Position numbers and translations under genes: made by a program
Shown here: positions 16,280 to 23,678 of the stretch, piece after piece
Layout: each line of letters starts with the position of its first letter
How positions within the stretch are numbered: position 1 is the first letter of the stretch
The notes under the pieces: model-generated
What the model saw: only the letters and a program-made list of their open reading frames with translations
Database searches by the model: none
What the model was told of the DNA's origin: nothing
Assembly (NCBI GenBank): GCA_963205385.1
Contig: CAUJKE010000189.1
Coordinates: 1 to 45,885 of the forward strand
Reading direction: 5' to 3'
From: Planctomycetota bacterium
GTDB taxonomy: Bacteria > Planctomycetota > Planctomycetia > Pirellulales > Pirellulaceae
Length of the DNA stretch: 45,885 nt

Positions 16280-16936
16280 ATGAAGCGCTTTGTTATCATC
16301 GGTTTGGGAAATTTCGGCTCGAGCGTGGCCGAGGCGCTGTTCGCCAAGGGGCACGAAGTCGTCGCCATCGACACGAACGCCGACTCCGTCGATCGCATCG
16401 CGCGGCATTGCTCAAGGGCGGCCGTCGGCGACGGCAAGAGCGCGCAGATGCTCGAACGCGCGGGGGCCAAAGACGCCGATGCAGGCGTCGTCAGCACCGG
16501 CGACGATATCACCGCGAGCATCCTCGCAACGATGGCCTTGCACGATTTAGGCGTTCGCGATGTGTATGTCAAAGTCATCTCGCGCGACCACGCCCGCGTG
16601 ATGGAGCGGATCGGCGTGACCGAAACGATCTTCCCGGAACGGGAATCGGCGCTGGCGCTGGGAACGCGGATGTCCGGCGAAGCGCTGCTCAACTACGTGC
16701 AGCTAGGAGGCGGCTTCAGCATTCAAGAGATGGCCGTGCCGCAAGAGTGGAGCGGCAAGACGCTCCGCGATCTTTCGCTCCGGGCACGATTCGGCATCAC
16801 CATTGTCGCCTTGCACGACGTCCTGACCGATCAAATCACACCTTCGCCTAGTCCTGACGCGATCCTCAAGGAATCCGACACGCTGTTCGTAACCGGCCGC
16901 GACTTCGACCTAGCGCGCGCGGCGCAGGTGAAGTGA
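16280..16936 (+). CDS. ktrA: Potassium uptake regulatory subunit KtrA/TrkA
   Basis: The 218-residue protein starts two bases after the ktrB stop. Residues 1-~135 form an RCK-N Rossmann domain: MKRFVIIGLGNFGSSVAEAL carries the GxGxxG nucleotide motif, and VVAIDTNADSVD gives the acidic residue that binds the ribose. Residues ~140-218 form the RCK-C domain (FSIQEMAVPQEWSGKTLRDLSLRARFGITIVA). An octameric ring of this protein sits under the KtrB dimer and opens or closes it with ATP, ADP or NAD(H). The single RCK pair is the KtrA form rather than the doubled TrkA form. Confidence 0.93.
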   Translation: MKRFVIIGLGNFGSSVAEALFAKGHEVVAIDTNADSVDRIARHCSRAAVGDGKSAQMLERAGAKDADAGVVSTGDDITASILATMALHDLGVRDVYVKVISRDHARVMERIGVTETIFPERESALALGTRMSGEALLNYVQLGGGFSIQEMAVPQEWSGKTLRDLSLRARFGITIVALHDVLTDQITPSPSPDAILKESDTLFVTGRDFDLARAAQVK

Positions 16937-16945
16937 CGCTTCGCT

Positions 16946-17012
16946 GGAAATTCGAAATTCGAATATCGAAATCCGAAACAAATCCAAAATACAAATGTCG
17001 GAGATTCAAAAC
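16946..17012. repeat. Dispersed 67-bp AT-rich repeat, copy A
   Basis: This copy starts GGAAATTCGAAATTCGAA and ends GATTCAAAAC. It aligns without gaps to 20293-20359 with 7 differences in 67 positions. It contains nested self-complementary pieces (TTCGAA, ATTCGAAT). It lies between the convergent ends of ktrA and mrp, far AT-richer than its surroundings. Confidence 0.8.
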
Positions 17013-17063
17013 GCGCGTTGTGGACGCAGCGGGCGAGTAAGCGGCGACACGCTGCCGCCGCGA

Positions 17064-18143
17064 TTACAACACCGGCAAGCTGGGCATGGCTGGTTTGAGC
17101 TGGGCTTGTTGGGCCAGATTTCGCACCAGAGTCGTGCAGATCTTTTCCAGGTACGGCGCGACTTGGGGATCGTCGAAGTTGCTGTTGGTCGTTCCCGCGT
17201 CACCATGTTCGCGGATGGAGATGGTGATCGGCACATCGCCTAAGAATGGCAGGTCGAGTTCTTCCGCCGCTTGACGCGCGCCCCCCTTGCCGAAGATGTC
17301 ATAGGTCTTGCCATTGTCGGGGCACAAGAACCCGCTCATGTTTTCGACCATTCCGAGGATCGGGATGTTCACAGTGCGGAACATCGAGATCGCCTTGATG
17401 GCGTCCAGCAGTGCGACTTCTTGCGGCGTGCAGACAATGACGCAACCGGTTAGCGGCAACAGTTGCGAGAGCGTGAGGGCGACGTCGCCGGTGCCAGGCG
17501 GCATGTCGATGATGAGGTAATCGAGCGGCCCCCAGGCGGTATCGCGGAGGAACTGCGTCACCGCGCCGTGAAGTTTCGGCCCGCGCCAAACAATCGCCTG
17601 ATTTTTCGGCACGAAGAAGCCGATCGACATCACCGGCATCCCCTCGAAGCGGACAGGGTCGATCGGCAGCGACGCGACGCCGGGCTGTTGATCGTCGACG
17701 CCGAGCAGATGGGGCACGCTGGGCCCATAGACGTCAGCATCCATGAGGCCGACCTTACAACCGGCCCGCTTCAGTCCCAAGGCGATGCTCGCGGCAATCG
17801 TGCTCTTGCCAACGCCCCCCTTGCCGGAACCGACAGCGATGACCGCCTTGGCTGTGAGGCCAATCTGCCCCAGCGGTTGCGGCGGGCGAACGAGTTCTTT
17901 CACGGTTACCGCCACGTTCTTTAGCTCGGGGAATTTCGTCTGCACACGTTCGACGAGGGCACGGCGGGTCTCTTCCCAGAGGGGCGCCACGAAGCTGGTG
18001 AGTTTGAGCGTCAACTTCGCGCTGTCGCCGCTAACTTCCTCAATGATGAGTTGGTCGAAGTCATGAATGCTGCGGCCGGTCTCGGGATCTTTGAATTCGG
18101 CCAGGGCGGCTTGGAGAGTAGCGGCGTCGGGCGTGGCGGACAT
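17064..18143 (-). CDS. mrp: Mrp/NBP35-family iron-sulfur cluster carrier ATPase
   Basis: This 359-residue protein has an N-terminal MIP18 (DUF59) domain (~1-85) followed by the Mrp/ApbC ATPase with the deviant Walker A SGKGGVGKS (106-114), the MDADVYGPS switch, and IIDMPPGTGD. Mrp proteins carry and deliver Fe-S clusters in the cytoplasm. The cluster-binding CxxC near the C-terminus reads C274-P-D-N277, so the second cysteine is missing; with only one Cys per subunit, cluster bridging must differ. Complex I, encoded just beyond, is a heavy Fe-S client, which makes the neighbourhood sensible. It converges with ktrA across repeat copy A. Confidence 0.93.
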   Translation of the reverse strand: MSATPDAATLQAALAEFKDPETGRSIHDFDQLIIEEVSGDSAKLTLKLTSFVAPLWEETRRALVERVQTKFPELKNVAVTVKELVRPPQPLGQIGLTAKAVIAVGSGKGGVGKSTIAASIALGLKRAGCKVGLMDADVYGPSVPHLLGVDDQQPGVASLPIDPVRFEGMPVMSIGFFVPKNQAIVWRGPKLHGAVTQFLRDTAWGPLDYLIIDMPPGTGDVALTLSQLLPLTGCVIVCTPQEVALLDAIKAISMFRTVNIPILGMVENMSGFLCPDNGKTYDIFGKGGARQAAEELDLPFLGDVPITISIREHGDAGTTNSNFDDPQVAPYLEKICTTLVRNLAQQAQLKPAMPSLPVL

Positions 18144-18197
18144 GGAGATGTTCCTTATTGGCAGCGTGGATGGTGCGAATGAATTGGTAAAGCGCGG

Positions 18198-18662
18198 TCA
18201 ACTCCAGGGGAGCTTTTGCCACAACTCCTCGCGCAGCGACAACGCAGGGCGCGGCGCGCGGGCGAAATGTTGTTGTAATTGTTGGGCGGCGGCGGGAACT
18301 TCGCGCGTGGAAGTGAGCACTAGCGCCGCGCCGGCTTCGCGCAAAAGCCCCGTCCAGACACGCATGTCGCTCGTCAGTTGCGCCACCACGTAAATGTGCG
18401 GGAACTTGCGCTGCCAGTGCGCTACCTGCGCGACCATTTGCGGAAGCTGTGCAACTTCGATTTCAAGCGCCACCGCGCCATGCGGCCGCTCACGAAGGGC
18501 CGCCGCCGCGTCCTCAACGGTTCGAGTTTCGGCAGCCACGGCCGCGGTTCCCAGTTCGCGCCGCCAGGCCGCCACCCATTTATCGGTCCGTTCGCAGACC
18601 ACCAATCCGGTCGTCGGAGCGAGGTTCGGACTCAGTTGTGGGGAAGTTTTCGACGCGCGCAT
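18198..18662 (-). CDS. Pseudo-receiver-like protein, unknown function
   Basis: The 154-residue protein looks like a CheY-type fold: TGLVVCERTDKWVAAWRREL, VAAETRTVEDAAAALRERPHGAVALEIEVAQLPQMV, IYVVAQLTSDMRVWTGLLREAGAALVL and a final helix. The first-strand acidic pair and the Lys of strand 5 are not conserved (Cys-Glu and Thr instead), so it is probably not phosphorylated. It lies between mrp and the degenerate EBP-like regulator on the same strand, about 110 bases from the latter, and the two may work together. Function unknown. Confidence 0.6.
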   Translation of the reverse strand: MRASKTSPQLSPNLAPTTGLVVCERTDKWVAAWRRELGTAAVAAETRTVEDAAAALRERPHGAVALEIEVAQLPQMVAQVAHWQRKFPHIYVVAQLTSDMRVWTGLLREAGAALVLTSTREVPAAAQQLQQHFARAPRPALSLREELWQKLPWS

Positions 18663-18770
18663 GAATCAACTCATCGTAGGACGGAACGGCAAAAATGACA
18701 ACCGGACGCTGCAGCGTTTACTTCACGCGCCGCAGGCGGGATTCATCGCGCGGAGCGCGATCGCGACGCG

Positions 18771-20144
18771 CTACCCCGCAGACGGCGACAGGCCCAACTG
18801 TTCCAACCGCCGGAGCAAGCGCTGACGGCTGATGCCTAACAGTCGGGCCGCCTTGGACTTGTTGCCGCGGGTGCGAACGAGCGCTCGCCGCAGCAGTTCG
18901 CGTTCGATATCAGCGAGGAAGTCGTCCAGCACGATCGGTTCTTCGCTCTGGCGCGGGCGGACGGAAGCGCCTTCGACAGCGCCGAGCCAGGGCGGCAAGT
19001 CCGCCGGACTGAGGCGCGTGCCGGTCGCGGCGGCATGCGCGGCGGCGAGGACTTCCTCCAACTGTTCCAGGTCGCCTGGCCAGGAATACGCGGCCAACAA
19101 GTCGAGCGCTTCAGGCGACACCCCGCTGAGCTGTTTGCCGCCTGCGGAATTTTGTTCTTCGATCAATGCTTGCACGAGCAGTGGCAAGTCAGCGCGCCGC
19201 TCGCGAAGCGTGGGAAGTTCGATCACCAGGGTGCTAAGCGCGTAGGCGAGCGCGCGATCGAACTGGCCTTGGGCCGCGAGTTGCAACAGTGACGTTGCGG
19301 CCGTTGCGAGCGTGCGAACTTCAAAGCCGGGGACTTGCAGGAAACCAGCCAGTTCGTGCTGCGCGCCAAAGGCAAGCTGCTCGATGTTGGCGAGCAATAG
19401 TCCCGGCGGCGCTGGCAATTCGCCCCGCTCGCGCACGAGCGAACGGATGGACGATTGGAGCGACTCCGCATCGACCACGGCGCAATCGACGGCGACGAAT
19501 GGGCCGGAGTGCTCCGGTCGCGGGCGATAATGGATGCCGCGGGCCAGCGCCTCGCGTCCTGCTCCGCGCGGGCCGAGAATCACTACGCGAGCCTGGCTGC
19601 TAGCCGCGGCGTGGAACTGATCGCGGACGCGCCGCGCCGCGGGATGTTCGCCGAGCCAACGCTCGAGCACCGGCCGCGCGCCGAGCGTTTGCTTGAGCCA
19701 GCGGAGCAAGACGTGCAGTTCGGCCGGCGTGGCGTGGGGATCATGCCGGCCGATGGCGAGCGGTTCGTGGGCGTCCGCGGGCGAGACGATCGCCAACAGC
19801 GCAGGCTCGTCTTCCGCCTGGGAGAATGCGATAAACTCCGCCGTGCGCCGACGCAGTTCGCCGGTGGCTGCCGGCGCGGTGACGATGCCGCTGGTGTGCA
19901 GCGCGGTAAACGCCTCTGGCGGCGGACACAAGCCGGCGGCCAAGGTGCGGGCGTCAGCGGTGAGGTGTGCGCTGTGATAATCGCACCGCGCCCCAAGCAA
20001 GCTGGCGGCATCCACACCGAGCCAGGCCGCGCAGGCCGGGTTGGCGAAGGCGATGATCCGCCGCGCGGTCAGAACATAAATGGGCTGCGGACTAGCGGCC
20101 AGCGCTTTGGCGAGTTCAGCAGAGCCAGATTTCGACCGCGCCAT
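18771..20144 (-). CDS. PAS / degenerate AAA+ / Fis-HTH regulator (pseudo-EBP)
   Basis: The 457-residue protein has the layout of a sigma-54 enhancer-binding protein: a PAS-like domain (~10-115), an AAA+-like central part (~165-390) and a Fis-type helix-turn-helix (~412-453, GNKSKAARLLGISRQRLLRRL). The central part has lost its working residues: Walker A reads GPRGAGRE (191-198) instead of GESGTGKE, Walker B reads LLLANIEQ instead of LFLDEIGE, and the GAFTGA loop that touches sigma-54 is absent. Later landmarks (RERRADLPLLV and YSWPGDLEQLEE) survive. It therefore probably binds DNA without ATP-driven sigma-54 activation. The signal sensed by PAS is unknown. Confidence 0.8.
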   Translation of the reverse strand: MARSKSGSAELAKALAASPQPIYVLTARRIIAFANPACAAWLGVDAASLLGARCDYHSAHLTADARTLAAGLCPPPEAFTALHTSGIVTAPAATGELRRRTAEFIAFSQAEDEPALLAIVSPADAHEPLAIGRHDPHATPAELHVLLRWLKQTLGARPVLERWLGEHPAARRVRDQFHAAASSQARVVILGPRGAGREALARGIHYRPRPEHSGPFVAVDCAVVDAESLQSSIRSLVRERGELPAPPGLLLANIEQLAFGAQHELAGFLQVPGFEVRTLATAATSLLQLAAQGQFDRALAYALSTLVIELPTLRERRADLPLLVQALIEEQNSAGGKQLSGVSPEALDLLAAYSWPGDLEQLEEVLAAAHAAATGTRLSPADLPPWLGAVEGASVRPRQSEEPIVLDDFLADIERELLRRALVRTRGNKSKAARLLGISRQRLLRRLEQLGLSPSAG

Positions 20145-20292
20145 AAATCATCCGCACCAGGGCCGCTTGAGAAGATGCACAGGGCTCTATTATAGACGAG
20201 CGGCGAAGGAGTGCGCGCTGTTTATCAAACTGAGTGCGCGAGCGAGGGGATGCGGTGTCCAACGGTATACGGGGTGGGCGCTTGGCTTTGCC

Positions 20293-20359
20293 GGAAATCC
20301 GAATATCGAATATCGAAATCCGAAACAAATTCAAAATGCAAATGTCAGAAATTCAAAAC
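20293..20359. repeat. Dispersed 67-bp AT-rich repeat, copy B
   Basis: This copy begins GGAAATCCGAATATCGAA and ends AATTCAAAAC. It has the same length and orientation as copy A at 16946-17012 with about 90% identity. It lies between the end of the nuo operon and the start of the EBP-like gene. Confidence 0.8.
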
Positions 20360-20405
20360 GAAGACGGAGGGACTCGCGCGCGCTGATGCTTGCGGGTTAG
20401 TGCGG

Positions 20406-22004
20406 CTAGCGCTGGGCCATGGCTGCGCTTGCCGGGGAGACATCTGTCGCCACATTCACCGGTAGGGACGGGGCGGTGCGGGCGGCTTCGTCGGCGGCGC
20501 GGGCGGCGGTCATGAGGGCCCGTGGCGAAATGCCGATGACGATGACGACGACGGCGCAAATCAGTGCGGCGCCGATGCCGCCCGGGCTTGGGACTTGCGG
20601 CGCCGCGTTGGTCACGGGGCGGAAATACATCGCAGAAACCACGCGCAGATAATAAGCCGCCGCGATCGCCGCGTTCAACGCGCCGGCCACGACGAGCACG
20701 ACAAACCAGGGCGTGATCGCGGCATTGGTGGAATAAGTCACCACGCCGACGGCGCTCATGAAGAGTGTCAACTTGCCCCAGAAGCCGGCTAGCGGCGGAA
20801 CGCCTGCGAGGGAGAACATGAAGACGGCCATCAGCGCGGCGGAAGTGGGATGGATCTTATTGAGCCCGGCGACTTCATCGAGCGTGGCGACATCTTGCTC
20901 CGGCGTGCTGAGCTGCGCGAGCACCGCGAACGCGCCCAGCGTCGCGAAGACATAGACCACGAGATAGAACACCAAGGCGCCGACGCCGCCATAGCCGGGG
21001 TTCACTTCGCCGGAGCCGAACGCGTTTGCGCCCAGCGCCACCGTGAGGCCGATCAGCATGTAGCCAGCGTGCGCGATGGAGGAGTAGCCGAGCATGCGGC
21101 GAAGGTTGGTTTGCCAGAGCGCGCAGACGTTGCCGATGGTCATCGTCAAGACCGCGATGATGAGCGACAAATGCCAGGCATAGGCCGCGATGGCCGGCAT
21201 CGCGATGACCGCGATCCGCACCAAGGCGACCAGGCCGGCGATCTTCGGCAGGACGGCCAAGAGGCCTGCGTTGGTGTTGGTGGTTCCTTGATACACATCC
21301 GGCGCGTAGAAGTGAAACGGCACCGCGGCGATCTTGAAACCTAGCCCGGCGAAGATCAGCACGATGGCTAGCGGCGCTAGCGCCGCGAGGCCGGTAGCGC
21401 TGCCGCCGGTCGCCCCCACGAGTTGCTGCTGAATCCCCAGTACGCCCCCTTCGCCGACGAGCGTGGTGGTGCCCGCCAGGCCGTAGAGAAAGCTGAAGCC
21501 GTAGAGCAACAGCGCCGAGGACAAAATGCTGAGAAAGAAATACTTGGCGGTCGCTTCGGCCGCTTCCCGCCCCGGCCGCGCGACGTAGAGCAGGACGTAG
21601 GTGGGAATGGAAATCAGTTCCAGGCCGAGAAACATGAGCACCAGGTCGCCGGCGCAGGCGACCAGCATCGTCCCCGTGGCGGCGAGCATGATCAGGCCGA
21701 GCGCTTCGCTGGCGAGTTGGTCGCGCAAGTGATAGGACGCCATGAGCGTCAGTACCGCGCCGCTGAGGAGCGCCAGCCAGCGAAGCGTATAGCCGAGATA
21801 ATCGATGGTGACGACGCTCATCACCAGCGGCGCGTTGCCATGGCGATAGAGCGCGATGGCCGCGACGAGATATGTCAGCATCGCCAGAGTCGACCAGAAG
21901 GCCCGATTGGCCCAGAACGTGCCGCCGATGAAGATCCAGGTGGCCAGCGCCACGAGGATGATTTCCGGCATCAAGCGAATGAGGGTTTCGGAATTAGCGA
22001 ACAC
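20406..22004 (-). CDS. nuoN: NADH-quinone oxidoreductase subunit N
   Basis: This is the last gene of the complex I operon. The product is an antiporter-like membrane subunit of ~532 residues with about 14 helices, including the conserved helix-5 glutamate in VLMFLGLELISIPTYVLLYV and the core lysines in the central helices (KYFFLSILSSALLLYG, LGFKIAAVPFHFYAPDVY). The GTG at 22004 (VFANSETLIRLMPEIIL) overlaps the nuoM stop by 11 bases and matches the usual N-terminus; an ATG at 21971 and a longer frame to 22034 are alternatives. The C-terminus carries a short Ala-rich tail. It pumps protons as part of the membrane arm. Confidence 0.93.
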   Translation of the reverse strand: MFANSETLIRLMPEIILVALATWIFIGGTFWANRAFWSTLAMLTYLVAAIALYRHGNAPLVMSVVTIDYLGYTLRWLALLSGAVLTLMASYHLRDQLASEALGLIMLAATGTMLVACAGDLVLMFLGLELISIPTYVLLYVARPGREAAEATAKYFFLSILSSALLLYGFSFLYGLAGTTTLVGEGGVLGIQQQLVGATGGSATGLAALAPLAIVLIFAGLGFKIAAVPFHFYAPDVYQGTTNTNAGLLAVLPKIAGLVALVRIAVIAMPAIAAYAWHLSLIIAVLTMTIGNVCALWQTNLRRMLGYSSIAHAGYMLIGLTVALGANAFGSGEVNPGYGGVGALVFYLVVYVFATLGAFAVLAQLSTPEQDVATLDEVAGLNKIHPTSAALMAVFMFSLAGVPPLAGFWGKLTLFMSAVGVVTYSTNAAITPWFVVLVVAGALNAAIAAAYYLRVVSAMYFRPVTNAAPQVPSPGGIGAALICAVVVIVIGISPRALMTAARAADEAARTAPSLPVNVATDVSPASAAMAQR

Positions 22005-23652
22005 GGCTGAGTTTCTCTTCCTCGGTCGCGCCAAGCGCCGACGCGGTAATTTCAGTTTCCTCGGTGTAACGGTCCGCCAGGGGTTGCTCAGTCGCGGCGG
22101 TGATCTTTAGGAGTGTCGGCTCCATCCGCTGACGGAGGCTGTCAGGCGCGAGCCCGATCCAGACGCAAAACACCACCAGCGGCAGCACCGCGGCAATCTC
22201 ACGGAGATTCATATCGGTCACAGGCCGATGATCAGCGTGCTGTTGACTGGGCTCACGCAACTCGCTGAAAAAGACTCGCTGTATCAAATACAGCATGTAC
22301 CACGCCCCCAGCACGACGCCGGAGACCGCGAGTACCGACAGGACTTGTAACGGCGCGAGCCACTGCGGCGGCGACTCGGCAAAGGCGCGTTGGAACATCC
22401 CCAGCAGCACCAGGATTTCGCCGGCAAAGCCATTGAGACCTGGCAAGCCGATGCTGGAGAGCGTCAGCACCAGCATGAAAAACGAAAGGATCGGCAAACG
22501 CCACGCCAGTCCGCCGAACGAGGCGATCTCGCGGGTGTGGTAGCGCTCGTAGATCATGCCGACGATCGCGAACAGGCCGCCGGTCGAGAGGCCATGGTTA
22601 ATCATCTGGAGGGTGCCGCCCATAAACCCGATCGAGTTGAGGGCAAACATGCCGAGCATCGAATAACCGAGGTGGCTCACGCTGGAATACGCGACCAGTC
22701 GCTTGATGTCTTTTTGAGCGAGCGCCACCAGCGCGCCGTAGATAATGCCTGCGACGGAGAGGCCGAGAATCCACGGCATGAAGTGGACGGTGGCCGCGGG
22801 CAACATTGGAATGCTGAACCGCGCGAAGCCGTAGGTGCCGATCTTCAGCAGGATGCCGGCCAAGATCACGCTGCCGGCGGTGGGTGCTTGCGTGTGGGCC
22901 AGAGGCAGCCAGGTATGCAGCGGAAAGAGCGGCACTTTGATCGCGAAACCCGCGAACAGCGCGAGGAAGATCCAGTATTGCCAAACAAACGGGAGCGGTG
23001 CTTGTTGTAGCGACGCGGTGAGTTCGGGAATCGAGAACGTCAGATAGTTGAGGCCGTTCTGCTGGGCGTGCCACAGCACAATCGCCAACAGGCCCAAAAA
23101 CGTCAACACGCTCCCCGCAAAGGTGAAGATGAAGAACTTGATGGCGGCATAGCGCCGATCTTCGCTCCCCCAGATGCCGATTAGAAAGAACAGCGGGATC
23201 AGCGTGAATTCGAAGAAGATGTAAAACAGCATGATGTCGCGCGCGGCGAAGACGCCCAGACATCCGAATTCAAGCGCTAGGAGCATGGTGTAAAACAGCG
23301 GCGCGCGATCTTGAATCGCTTCCCAACTCACGAGCACCGAGGTGAACATTAGCAGCGCGGATAGCCCGAACAGAAATACGCCTAGCCCATCCAAGCCGAT
23401 GCTGAAGTGGATATCTAAACCGGACTGGGCTGAAAGCCAGGCGACATCGGTCACGGCATATTGGTCCGCATTCGCGCCATCGGCGGGAAAGTTCACGACG
23501 ACCACGCCTGCGAGGATGAGCGTCACCACCGTGACGGCCAGCGCGAGCCACCGCGCGACGTTCCGGCCCAAATTGCCGAGCGCGCACAACAACACCGCGC
23601 CGATGAGCGGCGTGGCGATGGTCGCAAGCAGCCAGTTACGCATGTGGTCCAT
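21994..23652 (-). CDS. nuoM: NADH-quinone oxidoreductase subunit M
   Basis: The 552-residue product is the second antiporter-like subunit of the membrane arm. The essential helix-5 glutamate is in MLFYIFFEFTLIPLFFLIGIW, and the family segments GFAIKVPLFPLHTWLPLAHTQAPTAGS and LKIGTYGFARFSIPMLP are present. The quinone-side half reads GALVALAQKDIKRLVAYSSVSHLGY. Length is typical (500-560). The C-terminus has a ~25-residue hydrophilic tail with the stop overlapping the nuoN start. It follows nuoL by 26 bases. Confidence 0.96.
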   Translation of the reverse strand: MDHMRNWLLATIATPLIGAVLLCALGNLGRNVARWLALAVTVVTLILAGVVVVNFPADGANADQYAVTDVAWLSAQSGLDIHFSIGLDGLGVFLFGLSALLMFTSVLVSWEAIQDRAPLFYTMLLALEFGCLGVFAARDIMLFYIFFEFTLIPLFFLIGIWGSEDRRYAAIKFFIFTFAGSVLTFLGLLAIVLWHAQQNGLNYLTFSIPELTASLQQAPLPFVWQYWIFLALFAGFAIKVPLFPLHTWLPLAHTQAPTAGSVILAGILLKIGTYGFARFSIPMLPAATVHFMPWILGLSVAGIIYGALVALAQKDIKRLVAYSSVSHLGYSMLGMFALNSIGFMGGTLQMINHGLSTGGLFAIVGMIYERYHTREIASFGGLAWRLPILSFFMLVLTLSSIGLPGLNGFAGEILVLLGMFQRAFAESPPQWLAPLQVLSVLAVSGVVLGAWYMLYLIQRVFFSELREPSQQHADHRPVTDMNLREIAAVLPLVVFCVWIGLAPDSLRQRMEPTLLKITAATEQPLADRYTEETEITASALGATEEEKLSRVR

Positions 23653-23678
23653 TCGGAATCGTCTTTCGTTCGCTTAAA

